NCBI GenBank assembly: GCA_910579805.1
Contig: CAJTWM010000006.1
Span: 62,001 to 126,000 of the forward strand
Source: an uncultured Lachnospiraceae bacterium
GTDB taxonomy: Bacteria > Bacillota > Clostridia > Lachnospirales > Lachnospiraceae
DNA: 64,000 nucleotides
Direction: 5' to 3'
The notes beneath the pieces were generated by a model, which worked only from the letters and a program-made list of their open reading frames with translations, was not told where the DNA came from and made no database searches. The translations under genes were made by a program, and so were the position numbers. Positions 50,967 through 60,385 of this stretch are shown here, piece after piece (position 1 is the stretch's first letter; the number at the start of each line of letters is the position of its first letter).

Positions 50967-51872
50967 TTACAGGCCATGTCTTTTTATGATCCCCAGCCCA
51001 AGCGGATACGGGCCGGTGTGTACTCCTATGGTTGCTCCTATTTGGAAAATAGGGATTTCTTCTACTTTCTGCCCCTTGCTTTCTATAAATGCCGTCAGTT
51101 CTTTTTGAAATTCGCAGGCCTCCTCATAGTCATATCCAAAACCGACCGTAATACTGTAGTCCTTCATATCGGCCTGAAATTCCTTCATATATTCATCCAG
51201 CAGCTCTATCACTTTTTCCATGGACTTTTTTCTGCTTCTTGTAATACCGGACGGATAGATCTCTCCCTCTTTTAACGTGATAAGCGGTTTGATGCCTAGT
51301 ACCGATCCTGCGATCCCTGTCAGCTTTCCAATCCTTCCGCCATGTTTTAAATATTCCATATTGCCCACCGTAAAGAAAATGCGTCCGCTGCTCTTGATTT
51401 CCTCCAATCTGGCAACCGTTTTTTCATAAGGAATATTCTTTTCCCACATAGAGACCGCTTCTAATACAAACAATCCCTGCAATACCGTATCCACCGTGGA
51501 ATCCATGACCGTGATCTCTGCGTCGGGATAGGTTTCCAATACGATCTCCTTCGCCCCTAGCGCTGACTGTAAAGACCCGCTGAATTTAGTCGTGATACAG
51601 ATACATATAACCGCCGTATCCTCCTTGACAAGCGGCAGAAAAACATCCACATAATCCTGCACGGAAGGCATGGACGACTTAGGAAACGTCTTGGGATCCT
51701 CCACCATTTTACCGTAAAAGTCACGGACGCTGATTTCCTCCATTTCTTTCAGATAATGTTCCCCGTCAAAGGAAACATAAAAAGGCACTACGATAATATC
51801 TTTCTCCTCTGTCAGCTCTTTGGGAAGATCGCAGGAGCCGTCCGTTATGATTCTATACTTCTTTTGTTCCAT
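50967..51872 (-). CDS. DegV-family fatty-acid-binding protein
   Basis: The start chosen is the ATG at 51872 (MEQKKYRIITDGSCDLPKEL) after GAGGTG; the longer frame has no ribosome-binding site. The 301-residue protein carries the DegV block DGSCDLP, SMPSVQDYVDVF and CITTKFSGSLQSA, and GIKPLITLKEGEI. DegV/FakB proteins bind fatty acids for FakA kinase; whether this one does is inferred from the family. Single gene. Confidence 0.92.
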   Translation of the reverse strand: MEQKKYRIITDGSCDLPKELTEEKDIIVVPFYVSFDGEHYLKEMEEISVRDFYGKMVEDPKTFPKSSMPSVQDYVDVFLPLVKEDTAVICICITTKFSGSLQSALGAKEIVLETYPDAEITVMDSTVDTVLQGLFVLEAVSMWEKNIPYEKTVARLEEIKSSGRIFFTVGNMEYLKHGGRIGKLTGIAGSVLGIKPLITLKEGEIYPSGITRSRKKSMEKVIELLDEYMKEFQADMKDYSITVGFGYDYEEACEFQKELTAFIESKGQKVEEIPIFQIGATIGVHTGPYPLGLGIIKRHGL

Positions 51873-51909
51873 GAAAACACCTCTTAAACTGTCTATATTC
51901 TCTCTAACT

Positions 51910-51972
51910 CCCATCTGCCTGCTTCAGCAGACATACAAATCAGGATCATGAAATTTTATATTTCACGCTGAC
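51910..51972 (+). repeat. Copy of a dispersed intergenic repeat (TACAAATCAGGATC family)
   Basis: CCCATCTGCCTGCTTCAGCA then GACATACAAATCAGGATC and GAAATTTTATATTTCACGCT. It is closely similar to 12681-12745. The arms CTGCTT/AGCAG give a short hairpin. It lies just upstream of degV. Confidence 0.7.
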
Positions 51973-52051
51973 TTCCATATTTTATTATCTTTTAGTTTTC
52001 CCTGCATGTCAAGAAAAAAGCCACATATAATTTATAAAAATACCATAAAAT

Positions 52052-52081
52052 AAGACTACGTCAATCATTTGACGTAGTCTT
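52052..52081 (-). terminator. Terminator after the 114-aa gene
   Basis: AAGACTACGTCAA and TTGACGTAGTCTT form a perfect 13-pair stem with a four-base loop, followed on the minus strand by TATTTTATGG. It lies 35 bases beyond the stop at 52116. Confidence 0.85.
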
Positions 52082-52115
52082 TGAAACTATATTGTATGTA
52101 TTTCATATTCATCTG

Positions 52116-52460
52116 CTATGCACTGAAAAATCCTTTTTTAACTTTTTCCGCACACATCTCTCTGACCTTTTCCAGCACATCCGTTCCGACATATTGGGCT
52201 TTCATGGAAAACCGCCTGATATCTGCCTGCCATCCGGGATACTCCAAAGATTTTTGCAAAAACTGCTCCAAAGTCACGCTCACGATTTCACCGTCTTCTT
52301 TTGTCGCTCCGCTATCTTCTCCTGTTTCCCCGTTTTCTCCTTCTTCGTCCGCCGCGCCGCTTACCGGCCCCTCATAAAGCACCTCTTCAATATCCAGTTT
52401 ATTATCCGTGATAAACCAGTCCAGCCACATTTGGTATTTTAACGTTCCGTCTTCCTTCAT
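52116..52460 (-). CDS. Conserved small protein (114 aa), unknown
   Basis: The 114-residue protein MKEDGTLKYQMWLDWFITDN has a ribosome-binding site AGGAGAAGG, an acidic Gly/Glu-rich central linker (DEEGENGETGEDSGATKEDG) and a helical C-terminus ending EKVKKGFFSA. It is soluble. No family is recognised. It has its own terminator. Confidence 0.65.
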   Translation of the reverse strand: MKEDGTLKYQMWLDWFITDNKLDIEEVLYEGPVSGAADEEGENGETGEDSGATKEDGEIVSVTLEQFLQKSLEYPGWQADIRRFSMKAQYVGTDVLEKVREMCAEKVKKGFFSA

Positions 52461-52615
52461 AAGCTACCTTCTCCTCTCTTCATTACTACCATTTTAACAC
52501 ACGGAATAGGCAAAATCAAATATCCTGTCAAATTAGGATCGGACAACTCTTGCCCCGTCCAAGCGTTTATTATAAAATAAAAAGCAGAAAAATAATCAGA
52601 AAGGCGGTTTTCATT

Positions 52616-54091
52616 ATGCGCTATACTAATCCCATTGTAAAAGGCTTTTATCCGGATCCAAGCGTATGTTTTGCCAATGGAAAATATTACATGGTATGCA
52701 GCTCTTTCCAATACTTTCCGGGCGTTCCCCTGTTCGAAAGCGGCGATCTTGTCAACTGGACGCAGATCGGACATGTACTTACCCGTAAGACACAGGTCAT
52801 GTTAGAAAAGATAGAAAGCTCCGGCGGCGTATTCGCCCCTACTATCCGTCATAATAACGGTCGTTTTTATATGGTAACCACCAACAATACCACCGGCCAG
52901 AATTTCTATGTCTGCACAGACGACATTTACGGCGAATGGTCGGAACCCATTTATGTAGATCAGGGCGGCATCGATCCTTCCCTGTATTTCGAAGACGGCA
53001 GGGCCTACTTCATGAGCAACGGCTGCGACGATTACGGCGTAACCGGAATCGCACAATGTGAAATCGATATCGGGACAGGTAAAAAGCTTTGCAAGAGCCG
53101 TTCCGTCTGGCAGGGAAACGGGGGACGATTTTTGGAAAGCCCCCATCTGTACAAAATAAATAACACATATTATATTATGGCAGCCGAAGGCGGTACGGAA
53201 TACGGACACATGATCACATACGCAAGATCCTCTTCCGTATTCGGCCCTTTTGAAAATTATCCCCATAATCCGGTGCTGACCAACCGCAACAAAGCCCCTT
53301 ATTTCATTCAGGGTATCGGCCACGGAGACCTTATACGGGATAAGAACGGCGAATGGCATATTTTAAGCTTAGGTTTCAGGCAGCAAGGCGACTGGATGCC
53401 TTACCACCAGCTTGGCAGGGAAGTCTTCCTTACCCCCGTCTCCTTTGACAGCGACGGTTGGTTCCGGGCCGGAAACGACGGCACTACGGAAGAAAGTTAC
53501 GAGATCGCAGGGGATTTCATACAGGAAGAAAAGAAACGCTATACCTTCCTCAATACCGACTGGAATAAAGACTGGTGTTTCCTGCGCCACCCTTATATGG
53601 AAAATTATACGTTTTCGGAAGATAAACTCATTCTTCACGGGTCGGATATCACTTTAGATGAGGCGGATTCTCCTACTTTTATCGGATTAAGACAACGGGA
53701 TTTTACGTTAGAGCTTTCTTTTGACATACGAAGCGATTGTAAAGAGGCGGGCATAACGTTTTACATGACGGAGGACGAACATTTTGACCTCGCGCTCCGC
53801 AAAGATCAGGAAGGGTATGCCGCCGTACTGAAACTGAACATCGGCGGAGTCAGGCATACGCAGACAGCGATTCCCGTCGCAGGCAATACCGCCAGACTGC
53901 TCGTGCGCTCCACGCCTTTGGAATATCACTTTTTCCTAAAAGACGGCGGCAGCGAGACGCTCCTCGGGACCGGCAGGTCCAAATACCTTTCCAGTGAAGT
54001 CGCAGGCGGCTTTACCGGCGTGGTGATGGCGCTGTATGCCGTTGGAAACAGATCCGCCGAATTTGAAAACTTTTTATGTACTTATCAATAA
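52616..54091 (+). CDS. Glycoside hydrolase family 43 (beta-xylosidase/arabinofuranosidase type)
   Basis: The start chosen is the ATG at 52616 (MRYTNPIVKGFYPDPSVCFA), after AAGGCGG. The 491-residue protein has the GH43 five-blade propeller with the catalytic-base motif YPDPSV, GGVFAPTIRH, IDPSLYFEDGRAYFMS and the acid region ESPHLYKINNTYYIM. A C-terminal beta-sandwich follows, as in GH43 subfamily 11 xylosidases. There is no signal peptide, so it acts on imported oligosaccharides. No sugar transporter is adjacent. Confidence 0.92.
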   Translation: MRYTNPIVKGFYPDPSVCFANGKYYMVCSSFQYFPGVPLFESGDLVNWTQIGHVLTRKTQVMLEKIESSGGVFAPTIRHNNGRFYMVTTNNTTGQNFYVCTDDIYGEWSEPIYVDQGGIDPSLYFEDGRAYFMSNGCDDYGVTGIAQCEIDIGTGKKLCKSRSVWQGNGGRFLESPHLYKINNTYYIMAAEGGTEYGHMITYARSSSVFGPFENYPHNPVLTNRNKAPYFIQGIGHGDLIRDKNGEWHILSLGFRQQGDWMPYHQLGREVFLTPVSFDSDGWFRAGNDGTTEESYEIAGDFIQEEKKRYTFLNTDWNKDWCFLRHPYMENYTFSEDKLILHGSDITLDEADSPTFIGLRQRDFTLELSFDIRSDCKEAGITFYMTEDEHFDLALRKDQEGYAAVLKLNIGGVRHTQTAIPVAGNTARLLVRSTPLEYHFFLKDGGSETLLGTGRSKYLSSEVAGGFTGVVMALYAVGNRSAEFENFLCTYQ

Positions 54092-54168
54092 AAAATAAAA
54101 CATTGTTTATGGAAATCATTGTCCTGCTGCCCTTTGGGCAAAAAGCTGAATGATACCATTTCCCATTT

Positions 54169-54250
54169 GGCGGGGATCTTTCTAAAGGATACCCTTCTCA
54201 GGAACATCCTAAAGGAAAATTCCCCGCCTTGGATTCAAACACGCTCTAAA
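54169..54250. other. Convergent-gene hairpin and a single MITE end
   Basis: GGCGGGGA (from 54169) and TCCCCGCC (to 54228) enclose a long imperfect stem, a likely bidirectional terminator between GH43 and rubrerythrin. Directly after it, TTCAAACACGCTCTA (54235-54249) is identical to the right end of the MITE-like element at 21514-21707. Confidence 0.55.
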
Positions 54251-54267
54251 ACAGTGTTCATGAAACC

Positions 54268-54876
54268 TTACACGTTTTCGATCTTTGCATAAGGAGACAG
54301 CTCCAACCGTATATAATATCCCTTGTCATGGTCGCAGACCGGACATTTCTCCGGTACTTTTTCCCCTTCGAAAATATGCCCGCAGTTCAGGCAGATCCAT
54401 CCGGTCTTGACATCGGATACAAACAACTTGTTCTGTTCCATCCATTCCGCAAATTTACCGAAACGGTCGCCGTGATATTTTTCGATTGCCCCGATCATAT
54501 GGAAAGAAGCTGCAATTTTATCAAATCCTTCTTCCCTTGCCTTTTCTTCAAAGGCTTTGTAAACAGAATCATGCTCTTCGTATTCGTTATGCTGCGCCAT
54601 ACGCAGAAGTTTCGAAATATCTTCCGTAATATCGACCGGATATCCTCCGTCCACATGGATCGTTTCACCGCCCATCTCTTTTAAATGCTCGTAAAAGACT
54701 TCGGCATGTTCTTTTTCCTGATTCGCCGTATAAGTAAAGACGGCCTCGATCACATGCAGTTTCTCTTTATGCGCCTGTTCCGCTGCAAAGGTATAGCGGT
54801 TCCTTGCCTGACTTTCTCCTGCAAAAGCCCTCATCAAATTGTCTTTTGTTTCACTGTTCTTAAATTCAACCGGCAT
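54268..54876 (-). CDS. rbr: Rubrerythrin
   Basis: The start chosen is the ATG at 54876 (MPVEFKNSETKDNLMRAFAG), after AAGGAGAG. The 202-residue protein has a ferritin-like di-iron domain with the Glu and His ligands in FAGESQARNRYTFAAEQA, ANQEKEHAEVFYEH and GAIEKYHGDRF, then a C-terminal rubredoxin domain with CLNCGH and CPVCDH binding one Fe. It reduces hydrogen peroxide in anaerobes, using electrons from rubredoxin or NADH-linked donors. Confidence 0.96.
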   Translation of the reverse strand: MPVEFKNSETKDNLMRAFAGESQARNRYTFAAEQAHKEKLHVIEAVFTYTANQEKEHAEVFYEHLKEMGGETIHVDGGYPVDITEDISKLLRMAQHNEYEEHDSVYKAFEEKAREEGFDKIAASFHMIGAIEKYHGDRFGKFAEWMEQNKLFVSDVKTGWICLNCGHIFEGEKVPEKCPVCDHDKGYYIRLELSPYAKIENV

Positions 54877-55174
54877 ACTCTTCTCTCCTTCACGATTTAT
54901 GTCCTTACCGCTTATGCCGTTTCCAAAAGATAGCCGGACTAAGCGATATTGTATGCTTAGTTTTGTCAGTTCTGCAAAAATTATGCAGCATTGTATCAAA
55001 AGATAAGACTGTTTGTCCTAAATTCCTATATCATACAGCATTTTTTGAGCATAGACCCTACTCCTTAATTCTTTTGCACCCGTTTCACACTGGCGGCCGC
55101 TTGTAGAGTCCACCGCGTCTTTCGCCGCGCTGCGGCACGCTCTTTTTAATTGCAGTTCATTACCTTCCTTTTTG

Positions 55175-55534
55175 TCAATCTGCCTTGTGCCCGCAGGGTG
55201 TTTCCGTAATATCCGTGATAAATTTTTCTGTAAAGGACATCGTATCATCGTCATAAAGCGGCAGGCCCATATGATCTAACATCTCTATTACAAAACGGTA
55301 TTTGTGAAGTAATTCTTCCTCTGCGGCAGGGAATACCGAAGGCATAAGCCAAAAGTTGATAAGCGGCAAAAGCCCGGAAAGCTCCTTTATATATTTCGTC
55401 TTGATAGAGCCGTCCCTTTTTCCCTCCTCCAGCAATGACCTGGTTTTTTGCAGACCATTCAAGTCATCCCTCCCCTTAACTGCTTCAAATGGGTTGTCCT
55501 CGAAAAACATCTGATTGCCCAATGCGTACATCAC
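55175..55534 (-). pseudogene. C-terminal part of a TetR-like regulator
   Basis: The 119-residue frame (YALGNQMFFEDNPFEAVKGR ... KELSGLLPLINFWLMPSVFP) looks like the ligand-binding half of a TetR-family repressor, but the N-terminal helix-turn-helix is absent. It starts two bases before the stop of an upstream fragment, at a probable deletion junction. Not expected to bind DNA. Confidence 0.5.
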
Positions 55535-55559
55535 TTCCTCCTTGCTTTGAAAATACTAT

Positions 55560-55778
55560 TCTTTCGTTTTCGCAATAGGTTTGAAAGTTTTTTCCCACAA
55601 GTGTATTCTTCCAAATAGCGTTTTAAGAAATCAAAAGAGCCTGTCCGGCGATATTGCACTGTGCTTTTCGGAATGTTTTGAAGTTTTGCCGGCTCCGCGT
55701 TTCCGTACCTACACGATAGCTGCAGCATGCCCTTAGCGTGCTGACGCATCCGCCGGAGCCAGATATGATTACATTCAT
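55560..55778 (-). pseudogene. N-terminal remnant of an MBL-fold hydrolase
   Basis: An ATG at 55778 opens MNVIISGSGGCVSTLRACC, the N-terminus of an MBL-fold metallohydrolase group with a Cys-rich segment, but the frame ends after about 50 residues and none of the HxHxDH metal-binding sequence is present. The remaining bases up to the TetR fragment show only short disjoint frames. Confidence 0.5.
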
Positions 55779-56275
55779 GTTCTGTTCCCCTCCTCCGTAT
55801 CCGTATCACTTTCCATATATCTTCTGTAAGTCTTTAAGCCTGCATTTTCATAAAATGCCAATGCACCGTCATTAAATTCCCACATATCAAGTTCTATTCT
55901 TTTAAAGCCGCGATTTTTTGCATCTTCTTTAATAAAATCAATCATGGCAGCAGCAATACCCTTCCGCCTATGCTTTTCATCTACCCCGAATTCCTCTATA
56001 TGGGAATATCTCCGTTCCTTATTATAAGGAGATTCCGGTCTCACTATATACTGAACCACAGCAAATCCAACTATTTCATCCTCAACGTCAGCAACAATAA
56101 CCCCGCTGTTTTCCTCGTCGAATCTGGTATATACAAATGGCTCTATGAACTGCCATCCATCCTCGCGAAATATATCCGGACGCCCCTTAACATGGACCTC
56201 ATTGACCTGTTTGCGGATGTTATTTACAGACTCAAGTTCTTCTCTTTTTGCATATCTTACAATTAAATTTTCCAT
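55775..56275 (-). CDS. GNAT N-acetyltransferase
   Basis: The start chosen is the ATG at 56275 (MENLIVRYAKREELESVNNI), behind GGAGG; an upstream in-frame extension is derived from another gene fragment. The 166-residue protein has the GNAT fold with the acetyl-CoA pyrophosphate loop EKHRRKGIAAAMIDF (R/QxxGxA) and ELDMWEFNDGALAFYENAGL. It acetylates an unknown amine. Its stop overlaps the start of the MBL remnant (ATGA). Confidence 0.85.
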   Translation of the reverse strand: MENLIVRYAKREELESVNNIRKQVNEVHVKGRPDIFREDGWQFIEPFVYTRFDEENSGVIVADVEDEIVGFAVVQYIVRPESPYNKERRYSHIEEFGVDEKHRRKGIAAAMIDFIKEDAKNRGFKRIELDMWEFNDGALAFYENAGLKTYRRYMESDTDTEEGNRT

Positions 56276-56289
56276 ATACAGCCTCCGTG

Positions 56290-56359
56290 TTAAATTCAAT
56301 CCCATTCCTTCCGTATGTATCCATAAATCATATATCTTTTCAAAATCTCCGGTCTGCAT
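56290..56359 (-). pseudogene. Remnant of another GNAT gene
   Basis: About 22 codons, MQTGDFEKIYDLWIHTEGMG then LN, match the usual N-terminal segment of a different GNAT family, but the frame then passes straight into the leader of the GNAT gene at 56275. Only this short piece remains. Confidence 0.5.
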
Positions 56360-56443
56360 TGTCTGATTGTCCTTATCAACATTTCTCCTAACCCATCTTT
56401 CTGAATTTCTCCAACCGATAATGCTGCCCGGCATCCAGTTCTT

Positions 56444-56731
56444 TTATTCCATTTTTATAAAAATGCTTTCCGTAGGGTTTCCCCAATAACTTGATATGGA
56501 ACCCACCCCTACAATCTTATCTTCATTCCAAAATACATACACATACGCATATTCCGCCACACCCTTGAACCAATTCGCATCATGCGTGGCAGAGAGCGCC
56601 TCTATAGCTTTTTCCCCGTAATCTTTCACATTAACTTCTCTAAAGTTTCTGAGAATTAGATTCACAATTTCTTCCGCATCTTCTTCCTTATAAGGTTTAG
56701 CGATGACTTTTTTACCATTTAATAATTCCAT
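56444..56731 (-). pseudogene. GNAT acetyltransferase, truncated (N-terminal half)
   Basis: An ATG at 56731, behind AAAGGAG, opens MELLNGKKVIAKPYKEEDAE and continues to VGVGSISSYWGNPTESI, the first half of a GNAT domain, then stops after FIKME. The acetyl-CoA binding loop is missing. It appears to be cut at the same kind of junction as its neighbours. Confidence 0.65.
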
Positions 56732-56895
56732 AAAAAACTCCTTTCCAAACGAAAAATGCGCCAAACATACAATATGTCCAGTGCACTTCTAAAACTATCG
56801 GAGTTTCCGCCAATTTTCACCTTTCCCAAAAACGGTATAGCGTCAGCAAGAATTATTTGGGCTGGCTGATAGAACGGGAAGTCCCATGCATTCCA

Positions 56896-57495
56896 TTAGT
56901 CATGCCAATCCGCCTCTGATTCCCACTGGCATTCTGTAATCTGCATATCTGAAAATGTTGCCTTGTATGAACCTTCTGTCGGGCTGCAGGCATATATTCC
57001 ATATGTAATTTTTTCTGTCCCCTCCCACATATGGAAAATCCGCATCTGTCTGAAATCAATGCCATCCTCACTGCATTCAATGCAGTAGTCGCTGTCCCTG
57101 CGTGAAAAACGATACCACATACTTTTAATATCAGCGGATATGTCTGTCGTCGCCCAGTCCGAATATCCATGATTCGTGACAACACTTCCCAGCCGCTGTA
57201 TTTTTTCATTTTCATATTCTATTGATGCTTTAAACCAGTTATCACTATTTAAATACATAACCACACCGCACTGGTCAAAACGGCAGGCACTCTCAAACTC
57301 TGTTTTAACGATAAAGGAAAAATACTTATCGCCTGTTTCAATCTGAAACACTGGGGCATTATCATTTTGAAAACCATAATAAGTGCGTGCCCATAAGTCA
57401 GTCCCCCTTTCCGTAATAATTACCACGTTGTCCTCGCTAATCTGTACCTGTTTCGGTTGACGTGTCCATTTTGGACTGCATTTCAAAAAATCCAT
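56896..57495 (-). CDS. DUF1349 concanavalin-like domain protein
   Basis: The start chosen is the ATG at 57495 (MDFLKCSPKWTRQPKQVQIS), after GAGAGGAAAAAAG. The 199-residue protein has the DUF1349 pattern: RGTDLWARTYYGFQNDNAPV, DQCGVVMYLNSDNWFKASIE and YRFSRRDSDYCIECSEDGID, a beta-sandwich related to concanavalin-type lectin/glucanases. The family is often linked to carbohydrate use, but function is not established. Intact and soluble. Confidence 0.85.
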   Translation of the reverse strand: MDFLKCSPKWTRQPKQVQISEDNVVIITERGTDLWARTYYGFQNDNAPVFQIETGDKYFSFIVKTEFESACRFDQCGVVMYLNSDNWFKASIEYENEKIQRLGSVVTNHGYSDWATTDISADIKSMWYRFSRRDSDYCIECSEDGIDFRQMRIFHMWEGTEKITYGIYACSPTEGSYKATFSDMQITECQWESEADWHD

Positions 57496-57701
57496 CTTTT
57501 TTCCTCTCTTTCTCTTTTTATTGTTAATAGGCAACTATTTTAATACCTATTTTTCCCTCCATATTATGAGAATTCTCTCCCCATACCGGGCTTGTCGGTT
57601 AATACCGGTTTTTAAGCTCTAACTCCTAAAATAAGAATCTCCAGAGAAGATCTCTGTCTTTTTCTTGTACCTTACGCAATTCAATCATACTCTTCTTTAT
57701 C

Positions 57702-58211
57702 TTATCCCTGTGTAAATTGTCTCTCTGCAACCAATTTTGTCCAACCATTTACATCAGCCTCAGAGATAACCTCAAAACCATTCTTCTTCCAAAAATGCGT
57801 CGACTGTGGATTCCCTTTGTCTATTGCAAGACGAACCGCAGTCTTCCCCATACTCTGCAAATATGTAACCACATCACTAATAATACCGGTTCCTATCTGC
57901 TTTCCCTGATACTGCGGATTCATCATAAAGAAGCCAATATATACAATCTCAGGTTTCGGATATCCATCAATCAGATCCATAATAGCAATCAGTTTCTGAT
58001 TATCGAAAAAGCCAAAATAATATTTGTTTGACAAATCTATTCCCGGCGGCGTTGCTTTCATGTCATCAAGTATATTTCCTTTGGTCGGGCGTGCTTCGGT
58101 ATACTTGTAAAATATTGCATTCTGCTTGCAGATTTCTAAAATCATATCTACATCGGATTCCCCCAAGATACAAACCGAATAACATCTGCTGAACTTTGAA
58201 ATATCTATCAT
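57702..58211 (-). CDS. GNAT N-acetyltransferase
   Basis: The 169-residue protein has a complete GNAT domain with the acetyl-CoA loop MNPQYQGKQIGTGIISDV and a C-terminal HFWKKNGFEVISEADVNGW. Its start overlaps the end of a truncated frame upstream (ATGA). The substrate is unknown. Confidence 0.85.
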   Translation of the reverse strand: MIDISKFSRCYSVCILGESDVDMILEICKQNAIFYKYTEARPTKGNILDDMKATPPGIDLSNKYYFGFFDNQKLIAIMDLIDGYPKPEIVYIGFFMMNPQYQGKQIGTGIISDVVTYLQSMGKTAVRLAIDKGNPQSTHFWKKNGFEVISEADVNGWTKLVAERQFTQG

Positions 58212-58393
58212 AGTGTGTACAACTCTCCATTATCAATAAGAAGGAGCACTTTGGTTGATTCACCGCATAGTTCCTTCAGCTTCTGTTCCCGGAGCAGTTC
58301 ATATAAATATTTTCCCGCACCCCAGTCACTCTTTTGTATTTCAGCAAGCCAATGGTCCTTATTATCACCGGCAAAGAAATCAATCGTTTCCAT
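58208..58393 (-). pseudogene. N-terminal piece of a GNAT-type gene
   Basis: Sixty-one residues (METIDFFAGDNKDHWLAEIQ ... ESTKVLLLIDNGELYTL) resemble the beginning of a longer acetyltransferase, then stop where the next gene begins. The catalytic half is absent. Probably joined to the next gene by deletion. Confidence 0.5.
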
Positions 58394-58506
58394 ACTATCT
58401 TCTCCTTTATTTGAGCTTCAGCATACTTTCCACGATTTCCAATGTATCTTCAACGGTCCTATTATCATCACGCAGTAACACCTTGAATCCGGAATAAAGA
58501 AATTTA

Positions 58507-58896
58507 TCATATACTTGTTTGGAATTGACCCTCATCAGCATCTCTCTGAACTCCTTGAGCAAAATTAGACATTTCGTCTTGAGTAGTAGAACCCACTCCA
58601 TCCGCACGCCATTTACCTTGAACAAGAAATAACTTTTTCTGTGTTTCATCCAAATATATCGTATCAATCCCCATATCGTGGTAACCATCTGTAACCTGAG
58701 CACTCGCCTGTGTCACTTCAAGCCCGGATGTCATAATTAATGCAAATGCAGCTAAAGCTCTTGTTTCAAAATGCCTATTTGTATCATTTGGAAAGTCAGT
58801 CATGTCAACTTTATTTTCCCTCTCAATTATACCACACTTCTGCTTTATCTGTGCAATATAAAGACTACTAACCTTTAGTCCGCTATGCTCCAACAC
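58507..58896 (-). pseudogene. Fragment of an AIPR-like (abortive infection) protein
   Basis: The segment NRHFETRALAAFALIM, QVTDGYHDMGIDTIYLDETQ and KKLFLVQGKWRADGVGSTTQ resembles the N-terminal nuclease-like region of AIPR-family proteins. The frame then breaks down after QGVQRD; an overlapping frame ending at 58407 supplies only a foreign-looking C-terminus (SGFKVLLRDDNRTVEDTLEI). A full AIPR protein has 500-600 residues. The 5' end overlaps the 3' end of the RNA methyltransferase gene. Confidence 0.6.
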
Positions 58897-60176
58897 ATAT
58901 CCTTGATTTCTTCATAAGCCGCTTTACTCTCCGCCGCCGTCAAATCAAGTTCATCCTTCTCTAATTCCACATTGACATGCTTCAACTTATTTGATTTAAG
59001 TTTTGAAAGCAACACGATACTTTCCACATCATCCGTAAACGGAAACATATCCACCGCCTCCGCCCGCTCCACTTGATACCCTTTCCTCGTAAGATACCGC
59101 AAATCTCTTGCAAGCGTCTCCGGATTACAGGAAATATATACGACCTTTTCCGGAGCAAGGGCCGTGACGGAGGAAAGAAAAGCCTCGTCGCTTCCCGCTC
59201 GGGGCGGATCTAAAAATACCGCATCCACATCCCCCTTCTGCTCTGCCATCTGCATCATAAACTCACCCGCATCATTGTGATAAAAATCAATATTCTTTAT
59301 CTGGTTTCTCTTGGCGTTAAAAATAGCGTCTTTTACCGCCGCCTTATTTACTTCGACGCCGATGACCTTTTTCGCCCTGTCCGAGGCGATAATCCCTATC
59401 GTCCCAATGCCACAATAAGCGTCGATCACGGTTTCTCTTCCGCTAAGCCCGGCAAATTCTATGGCTCTTTCGTATAATACTTGCGTCTGCGCCGGATTGA
59501 CCTGATAGAAGGATTTGGGCGATATTTTAAAAATTTTCCCGCAAAGTTCGTCCTCAATATAACCTTTACCGTAAATAACATGTTCCTTCTCACCCAGCAC
59601 CATGCTTGTCCTTTTATCGTTTATATTTAACACAATGGTCGTAATTTCCGGATGTTTCAGCCGCAGCGCTTTTACAAAATTATTTTTAGACGGAAAAACG
59701 GGCGAAGAAACGACAAGCACCACCATGATCTGTCCGCTTGTTTTCCCTACCCGCACCAACACATGGCGCAACAGGCCGTAACCGGTATCCTCGTCATATA
59801 CCTTGATTTTAAAGGATTTTAACATCCCCCTTATAGTGCCTATGATCCGGTCCGCCCTCTCGTCCTCTATCAGACATGACTCTACCGGAATAACATGATG
59901 AGATCTCTCCGCATATACTCCCGACAGGGGATTCCCCTTCCTGTCATAAGTAAAGGCCGCAGAAACTTTGTTTCTATAATGTTCCGGTTTCTCCATTCCG
60001 TGTATGCGCTCCAACCTGCAAAAAGGTTTCAATAACTGTGCAGTCTTCCTTCTTTTTTCCTCAAGCTGCTTTTTATAAGAAATGTCAATAAACTGGCAGC
60101 CGCCGCACTTTCCGGATACCGGACAACGGCTGTCCGTTTTCTTTTTACTCTTATTTTCCTTTTCTTTCTCTTTCAT
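58875..60176 (-). CDS. 23S rRNA (uracil-C5)-methyltransferase, RlmD/RlmCD type
   Basis: The start chosen is the ATG at 60176, six bases after GGGAG (an ATG four codons earlier overlaps that ribosome-binding site). The 433-residue protein has the Fe-S cysteines CPVSGKCGGCQF near the N-terminus, SAM motif DAYCGIGTIGI, the catalytic segment FLDPPRAGSDEAF and the nucleophile YISCNPETLARDL. It methylates uracils of 23S rRNA (U747/U1939 class). It lacks a clear TRAM domain at the very N-terminus. Confidence 0.92.
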   Translation of the reverse strand: MKEKEKENKSKKKTDSRCPVSGKCGGCQFIDISYKKQLEEKRRKTAQLLKPFCRLERIHGMEKPEHYRNKVSAAFTYDRKGNPLSGVYAERSHHVIPVESCLIEDERADRIIGTIRGMLKSFKIKVYDEDTGYGLLRHVLVRVGKTSGQIMVVLVVSSPVFPSKNNFVKALRLKHPEITTIVLNINDKRTSMVLGEKEHVIYGKGYIEDELCGKIFKISPKSFYQVNPAQTQVLYERAIEFAGLSGRETVIDAYCGIGTIGIIASDRAKKVIGVEVNKAAVKDAIFNAKRNQIKNIDFYHNDAGEFMMQMAEQKGDVDAVFLDPPRAGSDEAFLSSVTALAPEKVVYISCNPETLARDLRYLTRKGYQVERAEAVDMFPFTDDVESIVLLSKLKSNKLKHVNVELEKDELDLTAAESKAAYEEIKDMCWSIAD

Positions 60177-60385
60177 CGTAACTCCCATCTGCCTGCTTTA
60201 CGCCATATCTTCGGACTTAGCAAGGTATTTTTAAACTTAGTGATTCCTTCACGTTTCCTGTCATGCCATCTATGGCATCAGTGCCATAAAGGGCGCAAAC
60301 AGTCCCTGACCATACTATGGTCGGAGGAATGCCTGCTTTACACACTTTTCTATCATATCCGTTCTCTTTGTCAGAGTCAACCTTT

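Noticed and set aside
55018-55254. 78-residue basic frame
   Set aside because: No ribosome-binding site or recognisable sequence; overlaps the end of the TetR-like fragment in a decayed zone.
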